Shown here piece after piece: positions 45,198 through 58,642 of a DNA stretch of 64,000 bases (position 1 is the first letter of the stretch; each line of letters begins with the position of its first letter). The stretch lies in the NCBI GenBank assembly GCA_963082975.1, contig OY720345.1:30760611-30824610 (forward strand), in the 5' to 3' direction. The stretch comes from Labia minor (lineage: Eukaryota; Arthropoda; Insecta; Dermaptera; Spongiphoridae). Made by a program: the position numbers and the translations under genes. The notes beneath the pieces are model-generated. The model did not search any database. It had not been told where the DNA came from and saw nothing but the letters and a program-made list of their open reading frames with translations.

Positions 45198-48100
45198 ATG
45201 AGACTGATAATTTTGGATACTTCTGATCAAGTGTCTGAATGGGCTGCAAAATATGTATATAAAAGAATCATTGATTTTAATCCGGGACCTGATAAATATT
45301 TTGTTTTAGGACTTCCTACAGGTGAGTGAAATTTTTTAATACTTTATTTTTTTTAATTTTAAATTTTATTTATAATTTATAGAACATGTTTAATTAAATA
45401 TTTAATTAATAAAATTAAAATATATATTTTTTATAAATTGTGTATTTAAAAAAAATAATTATATATTTACACCTGTCATTGTAAAATTAAGGCATGTTAA
45501 ATTATTTTTGTTATGTTTACTTTCAAGCTCACTTTTTTATTATTTATAAATATTTTTCTAGATATTTTTAACAAGTTTGTATTTATTTCAAATGATAAAC
45601 ATTTTTGAAATTATATTTTATTGAAATAAAATACATGTCAAAACTTTTGATAATTTTAAAATTATTATATTATTTTTTTCTTAATTTTTGAAATAATATT
45701 TAAACAAATAATTATTATATAATGGTAGAATTTTAAATATTTTAAATTTTATTTATAGGTTTGTATCTTTTTTAAAAAAATCATTTAATGATTAAATAAA
45801 TATAATTTAAGATTCGCAATAAAAGCAAGCAATACATAGTACTAAACATTTCTTGAAATATCTGGTTTAAATTATTTATTTATTTTAAAATAAATTTTGA
45901 TTATTATTTAAATTACACTTTTGATAAATATATTATAAATAACTTTATCAATTTATACTTTTATTCAACAAATTTATCATTTGTTTGTTAATTTTTATTT
46001 ATTATCTATTACTCTATTAGGCATTCCAAAATTGATTATCTATTTCTAAAACGAAATTATTAGAATATGTTTTATCATTCACTAATAAGGTTTATAATTT
46101 CACTTTTAAATATTGTCTAAATAACACTGGCATTGTGTCTTTGATTTACTTCACTGTTAATTTATGTGCAATTTATTTATTCTTGTCCAATTTAACACTC
46201 TTGAACATTGCTTAGTGTTTCATTGAGTTGAGAGTGCACTTTGGTAGGATAAATAATGATGTTCTTGATTTTAAAATTATTATTACTGATGCAGTTCTAG
46301 ATAACATCTCAATTATTGGATTCTATCATTTTGAGCTTTGAAGCGACAAAGACGGACATATTCTTCATATTTCTCATATTAAAAAATATTTTTAATCTTT
46401 TTTTCTAATCTTTTTTATCTATAAAAAGTATATTTGAAAATAGATTATAGTTTCTTAGTTAACGGTCGGAAACAAGGAATTTTCAACTATTCTTCTTATT
46501 TTTAAAAAAGATATATTTTTTATTGTTTAATTTATTAATAATATATTTAATTAACAAAATAACATTTAGAAATTTTATTCAAGTCTGTTCATACATAGAA
46601 TATAGTCAGCCCAATTTTTAAAAATGATGTTTTAAATATTTATTTTGAATTCGTTTTTTCTTATTTGAAAATCTAATTTTCATTATTATTTATTCATATA
46701 GACATATTAATTGTTTAAATTTATAATTTGTAATATAAAATTACACTACTATACTTTATTAATATTTATAATTATTTTTTTAGGAGGAACACCATTAGGA
46801 ATGTATAAGAAATTAATAGAATATTATAAAAATAATAAAATTTCATTTAAATATGTGAAAACATTTAATATGGATGAATATGTTGGTAAGTTAACTTAAA
46901 TCAGTTTGTATTTGTTCTAAATCAATCTAAATGATAACGCCCTTCAAACTTAATAAACGATAATGTTATCATAAGTAAAGAGTTTTTTAACTGAAATATA
47001 TTAGTCTGGTGTAAAAAACAATTTATGATCGATTCAATTTTTATCTAAATTTTATTTTCATTTAATTAATTATATTATATAGTAACTTCCAAATTATTAT
47101 TTTAGGTTTTAAATGATTTAAATGTTTTTTAAGTCATCCAATCCATTGTGCAAAACAAAAATCTATACCAATTATATAATCCTTTCTTTCTATAATTTCG
47201 TTCCTGTATCAAAATATATAGAAATATTATATATATATATATATATAAAGAATATAATAAAGTATAATTTATATATTTCAGGCTTACCAAGAGACCATCC
47301 AGAAAGTTATCATTATTATATGTGGAATAATTTTTTCAAACATATTGACATCAATCCTGAAAATGTTCATATATTAGATGGGAACGCATCTAATTTAGAA
47401 GAAGAATGTGATAATTTTGAAAAAAAAATTAGTGATGCAGGAGGTGTTCAACTTTTTGTAGGAGGTATTAATTTATTATCAATGTTTTATGTTTAAATTG
47501 TTTGTTTTTTCAAATCTTTATATTATTTATTTAAATTTTTAAAACTGGATTCTAAAAATTTGATAATCTAAATATTGGTGTAATTAATGCCAATTAAGTA
47601 AATTAATAAATTAATTTTAACATAATATTTTATTTATTTTTTGGTTTAGTTTTACTTAAATAAAAAAAATAAAATAAAAGGTATTTTAAAGCTATTGTCT
47701 ATATGAATAAGATGAATGTAGAAATTCGTGCCAGATATATCTACAACATTGTAATTACTTCCATGAAAAAAAATTATAACTGATTCGATAGCAGAGAAAC
47801 TACATATTGATAATTCGACATTGGAAATATTCCAGCATTCACCTTAAAGTCTATCATATTATATTATTATTTATTTCGGATAAGAAGAAGAAGAATTTAA
47901 TTTAAACAATAAGAATTTTTGTTCTGTTAAACCTATTGAAACTGACATTCTTTGAATAAAAATTAAGCATTTTCTGTGTAAAAAAAACAAGTTTTAGAAA
48001 CTTATAGAAATCATATAAATTATTAAAATAAATAAACCTTTTTTGTTACCCAACTTTCAATTATATATTTTTATTTGAAATTTATAAAATAAAACTAATT

Positions 48101-50635
48101 TAAAATTTTAAAATAATTCTTTTAATAATATTTGATATTTTTAGGTATTGGACCTGATGGACATATCGCTTTCAATGAACCTGGCTCTTCATTAGTTTCA
48201 CGTACACGGGTTAAGACATTAGCTCGAGATACTTTAGATGCAAATGCAAGATTTTTTGGCAATGATATATCTAAAGTTCCTAAACAAGCTTTAACTGTTG
48301 GAGTTGGCACTGTAATGGATGCCCAAGAGGTATTATTTATATAATTTTTTTTTATAAATTTATAGATCTTTTTTTTTCTTAGGCAAATATTAATAATCCA
48401 AAAATCTAATTAATCAATCTTTATTCGATTCTTTAAAAAAGTAAAAAAAAGTAAATTAATAAATATTTTTTTTCAGGTCATGATCTTAATTACAGGAAGC
48501 CATAAGGCATATGCATTATACAAAGCAATCGAGGAGGGTGTAAATCATATGTGGACTGTTTCTGCATTTCAACAGCATCCACGAACTTTAATGATCTGTG
48601 ATGAAGATGCAACATTAGAGCTTAAAGTTAAAACAGTAAAATATTTTAAGGTAATTATTTTATTATTTATTGTTTTATTATAAAATAACAAATATTACTT
48701 TCAGCTATTATTTAATATTAATTTTAATTTAAACTAATATAAAATTAATTATGTTAATTACAGCTTGATAATGAATTGAAAAACTATAGAAATTATTCTT
48801 AATTTTTATAACTTTTTAAAATATCAATCAAAGAATTCAGTGAATTATCGAGATTTACATTTGAAAACATTAGACACAAATATGTGCTCATTTTATTTGT
48901 TCCTATTCCATCAACATCCATCGCATAAGCTTCCAATTGATAAGACTAATATTATAAGACTCAATTACTCTAAATATAACAAGACCATCTATGTTTCCTA
49001 TAATGTGGCTTTATTTTAGTCCGTTCACTAATGTCCATTTAAATATTTTAACAAAACATGATATTAATAGACATAGTTATATTCATTGTTAAATAATGAT
49101 AATATTTTTAGAATTTCTATAAATTTATATTAATTTACGTTAAATTGTATGTATTATATAAAGGAAATAAAATAAGAGAAATAAATTCAAATTTATTTTT
49201 ATATAAATTATTAATTAATTTTTCTTAAATTATTTATTTTTAAACTTCAATAATTATTGAGTACAAATTGTCAAAGTAAAAAAATTAATTTAATTTATAA
49301 TAAATTGAGTTTTCTATTGGGCTTAGATAATCACTTATTAACATCATTAAATAGAATATTATATAATAATAAATAAGATATTTACTTAAAAAAGTTCAGT
49401 CTCATCTTTTTTGTTAATTTAAATAATTTTAATTTTAAACTGATAGCTCAATTATAAATGATATCTTATATATTATAAATATAGTCATAACTTCATACAT
49501 TATATATAGTTTATAAATTTTTAATTTTATATTTCATAAACTTAATATGTCTTTTTAATATTTGGAAATAATAATAAATTACTTTCTATATATAAATATA
49601 GAAAGAAGTATCTAGTCAATCTTCCACAATTGGCCTTGTGATCTGAATGCAAATTAAATTTTGTTTGTTTTGCTTTTATACCTATTTATTTATTTGTTTT
49701 CATTTTTTTCCTAATACCCAAATTGCCTCTTTGTTTATCTATTTTGTATTTACAATTATAAAGAAAATCTAAAGGAAAATAATCTAAAGAAGAATATAAT
49801 AAATAATATTAATTAAGGTCGATTTTCTAACACGGCACTTTCATAAGTCAGTGTCTTTTTGAATGTTTCGAGTATTAATTGTAATTAGTAGATATCTACT
49901 GACAAATATTGAACAAGATGTATCAATTTGCTTGTGAAGTGGATATGTTGTGTATAATACTGCGCCACTCTAGATTTGATTCTACTGATATATAATATTT
50001 AATATACTCCTATCGTCTATTTCCTGTTTCCAATCCTGAAGAAATGGCACGAAAATAAGAAATTTGGGACAAATTAAAATGCCATCAATCATTGAAACCA
50101 ACAAATTTATCTATTGGGAAAAAATTGGAATAATTACTAGCTAAATGTATCTATATAAAAGAAGACTATAGTGTGAAATAAAACTTATTTTTTTTGTTAG
50201 AAAAATATTCAAAAGGTTACTGACTTATCAGATTTCATAACTAAAACCACTGCCTGAAAATCAAATATATAAATTTTTTTATTTTTGTATTATGTATTAT
50301 TTTGTGTTGTATTGCTCTGGGAAATTTATTATGAAGAATATGAATCGGTTTTTAATAGATAAATTTAAGTTTAAGATACAATTATTATATATTTTAGCTA
50401 ATAAAAACTAGCTACTTATAAAATAAACTTTCCAATTTTGTTATAATTATAAATAAAGATGAAAATTAAAAATTCATATTGGATTTCAATCTAATATAAA
50501 AATAGATTTAATAATAGTAAATTTTATTTTTCCTATTATTAATAAATATAATTAATATGATATTTCCTTATTTTTCAGGATTTATGGAATATTCACAATA
50601 AATTAGTGGAAGGACCCTGGACAACAAAAATTTAA
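45198..50635 (+). CDS. Gnpda: Glucosamine-6-phosphate deaminase (six coding exons)
   Basis: A cytosolic hexameric enzyme that converts glucosamine-6-phosphate to fructose-6-phosphate plus ammonia. It links amino-sugar (chitin precursor) turnover to glycolysis. Exons: 45,198-45,321; 46,784-46,885; 47,282-47,464; 48,145-48,329; 48,477-48,650; 50,579-50,635. All have GT/AG borders and the frame is preserved, giving 274 residues, close to the 276-289 of human GNPDA2/1. The start [19 protein letters not shown] matches the family. Active-site motifs are present: [18 protein letters not shown] (catalytic Asp), [16 protein letters not shown] (Asp, His, Glu), SRTRVKTL and ITGSHKA. The bacterial-like GGT replaces the GST of the human protein. 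Introns 1 and 5 (1.5 and 1.9 kb) are long. The short C-terminus ([10 protein letters not shown]) differs from vertebrates. An alternative last exon may exist at 48,764. Confidence 0.95.
48764..48802 (+). other. Possible alternative last exon of the deaminase gene
   Basis: TTAATTACAG ends at 48,763. The next 12 codons, in the phase left by exon 5, read [12 protein letters not shown] and then a stop. It could provide a shorter C-terminus, but it may be a chance acceptor: the exon at 50,579 ([10 protein letters not shown]) matches the family better. Confidence 0.25.
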
Positions 50636-52467
50636 GATATACATAATTATATAATTCCTAAATTTATTTTTTATACTGCAAAAGACACTACTTAATAAGA
50701 TTTTTCATGGATATATAAAGGAAATTCTATGGGCAATAGAGTTCATAAATTGCATTATAAAGGATAAAGTTCTACTTAAAACATTTTATTATAGAAAGAT
50801 TGTTATCTAAAATAAGAAATGGTTTTTATTCACTATTTTACTAATTTTAATCTTAAATTCGTTTACATTTAATTATTACTCTGCAAGTAATGGTAAAAAA
50901 AATCATATATATATATATTTTATTAAATAAATTCTAACTTTATTCTTTAAATTTTTATCATATGACTAAAAATCAATTTATTTTAAAATTATATACTTAT
51001 AAATATGTAATATGTGCCTTATATATATGTATAATTCTTTATATTCAGATTTTATTTTTAAAATTATATCTTTATACATTTTTTTAAATTAATATATTTT
51101 AAATTTATCAAAAAGAATATTTATTTTCTTCATATTATATCTATTTTTCAAATTTAATTATTATATATTAAATAATACTAAATTAAATTATTAAATGATA
51201 AATATATCATATAATTTAGAAAAAAAATAATAAATAATAACCAAGCTTTCTTATTTTTTCAAGAGAATATCCAGAAAAATATTTTATATTTTTTTTAAAA
51301 TTAAACTAACATTTTATAATGTTTCTTTTATTTTTTTTATTCATCATATTTATGAAATTGTAAAAAATTTTATTTTTCTATTCAAATCGAGTTAAAAAGA
51401 TTTTTTAACAATATAAAATGAAATTGCATTTATCTATTTAATATCCATTCTTTATCATATTAAAATCTACTTTCTGTTCTTAGCAATCATATTCCTCTAA
51501 TCTTGTCTCCCCTTCTCCACAATTATTTACTTTTCACATGTACTTAATTATAATTATTTAAATATAATTTAAAATTAATATAAGAAATTATTATCTTATT
51601 CAAGTAATATTTCAATATATGGTTAAAATATATTTATTTTAACAAAAAAAAAAAATCAAAATAGAAATAGAAGTATATTTCATTATTTTTTTAAAAGTAC
51701 ATTTAACATAAGATAGATTTTGATGCTGAATTTTATTTTATTATCTCATAAAAGTGAGTTGAGCAGTTTTTACAAACCAAGAGGTAGACCTGATATTTAT
51801 TTCTATTGATTTAATATTATTATAGTTAATTAGGCCCAAAAAGCTTATCACCATCGATAACTGTCACATTTGTGAGTCATCTGTTATCACAAGTAGAAGT
51901 TGCTTTTTCTGTTAGTTTCTGGCATTTGGTTGTTATTTTTTTAACTAACTATTAAATGTTTCAACATTTTTATACTTAAATACTTTTAATTCAGCAGATC
52001 AAATTAGTTTTCTTTTTTATCTATCTCAAGACCAAAATTAAGAACACTTTGAGTTTCACTAATGCGCATCTCAATAACATTCATAGAAAATATCTGTTTT
52101 CTTGTATATAATTTGTTAAATATTATATTCCAAAAGAAATAACAAATAATTATTTTATATTGAAATATATATTTTTTAAATCTTGCGCTTATTCGAGAAA
52201 TGTTGGCAATATTTTTAAAAAAATTTTCTTAACGTTTAATTCAAATTCAAAATAAATTCATAAATGACATGATTATTTTAAATATATATTTTAAATCTTA
52301 ATTACTGTATAGATTATTATTTATTATAAAAAAGAGTTTAATATTTTAATTTAATTAATAAATTAGTGTTTAATTTTATTTATAAAACTACTATATATAT
52401 ATATGTGTATGATTTTTGACATTTCATTGATGACCCTACATAGATTTTTTAATATTTAATTATCAAA
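50636..52467. other. Intergenic DNA between deaminase and Cep135-like genes
   Basis: Very AT-rich. The only less AT-rich stretch is 51,830-51,960, with CCATCGATAACTG (a partial DRE-like ATCGATA) and GTCACATTTGTGAGTCAT. It may be the promoter of the downstream gene, about 0.5 kb before its ATG. No other gene seen. Confidence 0.35.
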
Positions 52468-55400
52468 ATGACAGAAAAAAGGTATAAAAATTTGCGACAA
52501 CATTTAGATGAACTTGGTTATCGACAACCACTGGGAAATGAATCGATTCCCCTTGTAGAAAAATTAATTTCTAATTTAATTGATGCTACATCAGGTCTAG
52601 AACATTATAAATCAGTATTTGAAGAATTTATTGAGGTAAATATCATATAAAATTTTAATTAGAATATTTTTAATAGATGTTAGAGAAAATGATGATTATT
52701 TTTTGTATTTTTAGGAAAAGGCAAGTTATGAAAATATCATTGAACCATTTAAACAAGATAATGCTAAATTAGTTTTTGAAAATAATGAATTGCATTTAAA
52801 ATTGTTACAAAATCAAGAAGATTTTCAAAAAAGGGAGAATGAATATAAAAAACAAATTACATTATTACTTAGTGATAAATCGGATTTACAATTTCTTTTA
52901 TCTCAACATTTAAATAAAATTAAAGATTTAGAAAAAGAAAATCGAGAGAGGTCTAAAAAATTATTAGAAATTCAGAGTAAAGATCGAGATGCAATAATAA
53001 AAACTCAAGGTAATTAATTAAATATTTGAATTTTAAATGATATATATATAATACTTTATAATTAAAATTTTGATACATTTAAAGAGTCGCATGTGTTGAA
53101 CATTACAAAATACAAAACTTATATTATTTCTATTATATATATAAAATTTATATATATATTCTTTAATCTCAAAACAGGATATCATTGTCACATTTTTTGT
53201 AGGTAAAAAATCTGTTTCAAAAAATTCAAATGAGAATTGTACACTTTTCGAAATAGATAATCCATTAAAATCAAATCGAACATGGACTGAACAATATTGG
53301 GAAACTACGGCTCAATGTAAAGATCCATATGTTGTAAATATGACACAAATGTGTGAAAAAAGAATAGATTGTTTAAGTAGAGAATTGAAACAATATAAAG
53401 AAGAATGTGTACACTTGAATGATATTGTTACAACATATAAAGCTCAAGTAAGTCAGTAGGCATTTAATATATATATATGCCTAACATAATAAGACGCACA
53501 AAATATCCCATTTTCTTACTTCGTATAATTTGAATTTATAATACATTTAATTACAGGTAACAAATCGTGATCGTGAAATTGATCGTCTAAGAGATATGCT
53601 TAAAGGGGGTCGACCAATGTCCTCAATTAATAAAGATTATATATTTTCTGATCAAATAGAATCACTTCATGAACAAATTAAACATTTAAATTTAGAAAAT
53701 AAAAAGTTAGATTCAAAATTAAAAGGTAATAATATATATTCATTTAAATAGATAGTCACACTATCATTCATTAATATACGATATATATATACATATATAT
53801 ATATTATATATTCAATTATAGAATCCATTGACAAACAACACGAAGCAATGTCTCGAGCAGTTGATCTGGCTGAAAAAAATGAAAAATTAATACTAGAAAT
53901 GCAAGAAATTGGCCATGTGACACGTGAAATTGAATATGATTGTCATGACAGCAATAAAAGAAATATTAAAAAAACAACTCTTTTACAGGTATTTATTTAA
54001 TTTCTTCCTTTATGATAAACTAATTTTATAAATTTCTCTTTATATTTGTCTATATGTTTTATTCAATTTAGAAAAAATATGATGCAGAATTGAAAAAAAA
54101 TAAAAACTATGAAACACAAATTCTTGAATTAAATCGAAATATCCAAGAGTTTGAAGCAGATATTGAATCATATAAAAAAGAGAAAAATCAATTAAATAAA
54201 AAATTAGAACAAAATTTACAAGAAAAATTAAAATTAGAAGAAAGGATTAATATATTAACATTAATCGGTATGAAAATATTCTATATAAAATTTATTTAAA
54301 ATATTTTAATTTATAAATTAATACTTTTAAAAAATTAATATTTCTTTTTTTTACCGAATCTTTTTGTAGAATCTGATTTAAATATTGAAATAGATAAATT
54401 GACACAAACTATTAATTTACAAAAAAGGAAAATAAATGAATTTAATTTAAATAACCCGACAAGAATTACTCCAGATATACATGCCGGCGGGGATTCTACA
54501 TTGAATTCCATTAGTGAAAAATATGTAAGATATCTAACATGAATATATATACATTAATATAATACGTTTGAAATTAATAGACCTACGTTTTTTATTCAGA
54601 TAATTGAAAAATTAAAATCGGAAAGAGATTATTTAAATAAAGAATTAAAAGAAACAAGAGAATTATTAACAAAAATACCGGCTGATCAGGAAACTGTAAT
54701 TATATATTATTTGATATTTCTTTATATTTTATAATTTAAATAAACATTATTTAGAAAGTTATATTTCCTATAATTTGATGATAATACTATGTATATTAAT
54801 TATGTCCTTATTAACTCATATATTAGAATATTAAATTAAAACGACAGTTAAGTGAAAGAGATCAACAAATACATGATCTTCTAACCGATTCTTCGCCAAA
54901 ACGTTGTGATTGTTCAGCACATTCAAACAAAGTAAGTTGGTAATCTAGCAGTGATTCTCATACTTTTGTAAATTGGTAAACCTTCCTAAAATAATAATAT
55001 TATTTATTTCAGGATTTATTATCTATTAGGAATCGTCTTGAATATGAACTTGATCTTGTTCGATCAGAAAAACGCAGAATAGAAGAGGATCGTGATGTAT
55101 TAAGAGATCGAATTAAAGTAAACAATTATTTTTAGTCATTAAATAATTATTAATAAAAAATATTTAATACAATATAGATGATGTTTCTAGTATGATTCAG
55201 AGCTTCATATTCAAGAACGTGTTCGATATGAACGTACAATTAAAGATCTTGAAGAACGGTTAAGGTCGATCGAAAGTGAACGACGGGATTTTATACAAAA
55301 AGAATCTACGTTAACAGCAAATATACGTTCTTTAGAAGAAAAATTACATGCCGCTCATGATGAAATTCTCAAAAGTTCAAATGAACTTGGTCAACAAAAG

Positions 55401-57584
55401 CAACTTAATTCCCAAATTAAGTACATAAGATATTTATATTATTTATTTTCATATTTAATTATCTAATTTCGCATCAAACCTGAGAATAGTTTTTAAATCA
55501 AATAAGGGAACATTTTAAACTGAACTTGTATATTGAAAACTCTAATTTCGAAGTATTTATTAATTTTAAGGAATTTGAAAATAAAACGATATTTAATTAA
55601 TATATATATATATATTCATTTTTTATTTCAGACATTTACATGAAAAATCGGATCGTACCTTAATTGACCAACAAACCCAAATGAATAATTTACAATCAGA
55701 CTTATTTGCAGCACAAACTAGAGTATCTGAATTAGAACGAGATCGGTCAATGCTTGATAGAGATTTGAATGAATTACGTACGCAAAATAATCATTTACGT
55801 GCATCTGTTGTTCAAATCGATCAAGAAAAAGATGCTCTTTTGGTAAATACTTTTATTCTTTTTATTTAATTTTTATTTTTATTTTAAACTAGCTGCTCTG
55901 ACTGCCTTCGGCTCTCTTCGAACCTAGACAGGGGCCCCTATACCTTCAAAGTAATACGTATTATTTGGTTGAAACTCTATGTAATAGGTTTTCATTTATC
56001 CAATTTATAAATCTAAAACTAACTTGTTTTAACTTATTTGCTCTCCCCACAACCATATAAATTTTAAATAATTCAAATATTTATTTTTTTAATTTAAATA
56101 TGATTTAATTTAAACTGTGAGTGATTATAATTGAGGTACAGAAATATTGAATTTTCTTAGCGAGATTAGATTTGATTTAATGTTGTCCGATTTGGCCTTA
56201 ATCTGTATTGATATTCTTCCAAAATTAGAAAAAACTTGTAAGTTGAATCCTACCCTATTCCAATTCAGTCCAACACCTAAATTTCAAAATTTATATATAA
56301 AAATTTTAAATAGAGATTACAATTATAATTATACGAATATATTATTAAAATGAGTATTTTTTTATAAATTTATCAATATCTTACTAATATTATTCTAAAT
56401 ATTCTTTTAATATTTATATTTTAATATTATAATTAAATATACAAATTTTAAAGTATGATTTTTATTACGATTTAATATTATTTTTTATCAATATAAAATC
56501 ACAAAGTGATTTTTTAAACGTAATTAATAAAAAATCAACTTTTTGATACTTGTTTTGTTCATGTTTAATTTTATAAAATTGATCTAAATTTTTTTTTTTT
56601 TCAAATTTTTTAATTGTATTCAATGTATGCACAAGGTATCAAATATATTTTTTCTGAATTCATTTTAGAAACTAATACTCTATATAGAATATAATCATTT
56701 GAATTTAAAAGAAATATAAAAAAATCTAACCAATTCTATAAAAAGAAAATTTTGTAACAATTTCTTTATAGGAATCATTTATCAAAAAATCATTTTTCTC
56801 CTAAAATATAGTAGTAATTTTTAATTGAGTAATTTAACTAAAAACAAAAAAAAGATAATATAATTTTAAAAGTTTTAAAAATATTTTTGGCTTCATAAAA
56901 CATTAAAAAAATAATAATTTAAGAGAAATTTGATTTAAATATTTTATTAAATTAATTAAAATGACAACTTTTAAAGTAAATTAAATATAATTGAAATGAT
57001 ATTTGAATATTTTAATTAAAATAAAAATTTAAATATTATAATAATTCTTTATTTAGGAATTGCTAGAATTAATTTTATCTTGATTGTTGGAAATAAATCG
57101 ACTTCTTCACTGAGCCACGAGAGGCTCTGAATGAACATCATTATGTAAATTTTTAAAAATTAATTTCTGCGGTTATGGAAAAGATATTGATAAAAATGTT
57201 ATCCCATGTTCAAATAGAGGCATTAAGATAATTGTAATGTATCATAGTAATCGGTTCAGCCAACTTTGAGTCTATAACGTCACAATTTTCCGGACAGACC
57301 TACAGACAGTCATGAAAAATCTTAGTCACTTTTGGATTCTAGGGGTCATGAAACGTTATGATATGCAAAAATTTATAAAATCTAAGCAATGTGCAGACAA
57401 AAACCTATATATATAATTATATATATAGATATCCTATTTTTAATACATCTTTTATTTTTATTTTTTAGATCGGAATGGATGATAAAACAGAAAAGCTAGC
57501 CCAAATAGAGAAGGAATTAAAATCCCGGGACCAATATACGAAAACGACAGAGGTGGAATTAAATAAATGGAAAAAGAAATTTGA
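52468..57584 (+). CDS. Cep135: Cep135/Bld10-like centriole protein, first 13 exons
   Basis: Cep135/Bld10 is a coiled-coil cartwheel/centriole-wall protein. The start MTEKRYKNLRQHLDELGYRQ with PLVEKLISNL closely matches the Cep135 N-terminus. It is followed by DRDAIIKTQG and a repeating NRDREIDRLRDMLKGGRP block. Exons: 52,468-52,635; 52,715-53,009; 53,203-53,447; 53,557-53,725; 53,822-53,988; 54,072-54,267; 54,370-54,524; 54,600-54,695; 54,827-54,931; 55,013-55,117; 55,191-55,420; 55,632-55,842; 57,469-57,584. Phases agree throughout, giving 752 codons plus two bases. Most introns are 70-200 bp; intron 12 is 1.6 kb. Heptad-rich coiled coil dominates. After KKWKKKFE-like residues the sequence reads GAGTGAGT: either donor GTGAGT after 57,584 or a TGA stop at 57,586-57,588. 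Human Cep135 is 1,140 aa, so the C-terminal third is probably missing or beyond the window. Confidence 0.88.
55843..57468. other. Large intron 12 of the Cep135-like gene, repeat-bearing
   Basis: About eight times longer than its neighbours. It carries GACTGCCTTCGGCTCTCTTC (about 55,900) and a complex block at 57,090-57,400 with TTCACTGAGCCACGAGAG, AGTAATCGGTTCAGCCAAC and TTCCGGACAGACCTACAGAC. These resemble transposon sequence, so the length probably reflects insertions. The 68-codon frame at 56,147 is not in a spliceable context. Confidence 0.5.
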
Positions 57585-57588
57585 GTGA

Positions 57589-58528
57589 GTACTAAACATC
57601 ACTTTTATTTACTTATCTTTTTTATATTTTAAATAAAGTTTACATAATATACTATACAATTAGTATATATATATATATATCAATTTTATTTTATTTATTA
57701 TTATGATATGTTTGTTCCTAGATTAATTATTAGAGTTGAAATTTTTATTATTATTATATATAGAAAATGGGAAATAAGCTCCATCTAGAGCTTTAAAGAT
57801 TGAGTTTGTCAAAGATTCTTATAATGATCAGAATAGGTAAAGAAATAAGGACGCTGTAATATTTAATGTTTATAATTTGATGTCTGATTAAGCTTGTTTT
57901 CTAATATTTTAATTGTACTAGGAACAAAGCAATTTATAATATTTATAGTAAATGAGATCTTAAATTAAAAAATATTGAAATGTTAATATTTATTATATAT
58001 ATATACATATATTAATTAATACTTAAAAATTGACCAGAATATATTAAGAGAGATATTTTTTATCTTATTTAAAATATTCTTTTCTCACAAAATAAATACA
58101 AATATTATTTTCTCCCTTTGTTCTTTCATTGTTCCTAAATAAGCAATAGATAATTTATTCTCTATAAATTATTATAATAATAACTAAATAATAAAATAAT
58201 TATTTAAGGTTAAATTATTATTTTTTCATTTTATAAAAAATGAAAAGTAATCGTATGATTTTCTCACAAGAATTTTCTAATAGGTAGGATGAAAATAATG
58301 ATAAATATGACAGAGTAGTGGGATTCAAATATTAAAACTAAAAATATTAACTTATTTTTTAAATATGATTTTCGGAAATAAAGAAACATATTTGAAGTTA
58401 TTATTAGATTATTTTTAAATTTAATTAATCGAATGTGTTTTTTTCTCTATATTGCTTCTTCTTTAACTAATATTATGTTTTTTAAAATTTTTTTATACTT
58501 CTTCACACACGTAAAAAATTTCTTATCC

Positions 58529-58567
<39 letters not shown>

Positions 58568-58640
58568 AAATTAAAATATGACACTTTTAAAAAATTAGGC
58601 ACATGTTTGGACTATTCAATTGAATAATTGATTTCTTGTT
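57589..58640. other. AT-rich DNA between converging genes
   Basis: TA arrays at about 57,665-57,680 and 58,536-58,563. No further Cep135-like exon was recognised. Confidence 0.5.
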
Positions 58641-58642
58641 TA

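Noticed and set aside
47122-47496. Start of an independent gene
   Set aside because: The first ~50 codons are intron; only 47,282-47,464 is an exon of the deaminase gene.
56147-56353. Extra Cep135-like exon
   Set aside because: No acceptor/donor pair in phase and the content is not coiled coil; it lies in a repeat-bearing intron.
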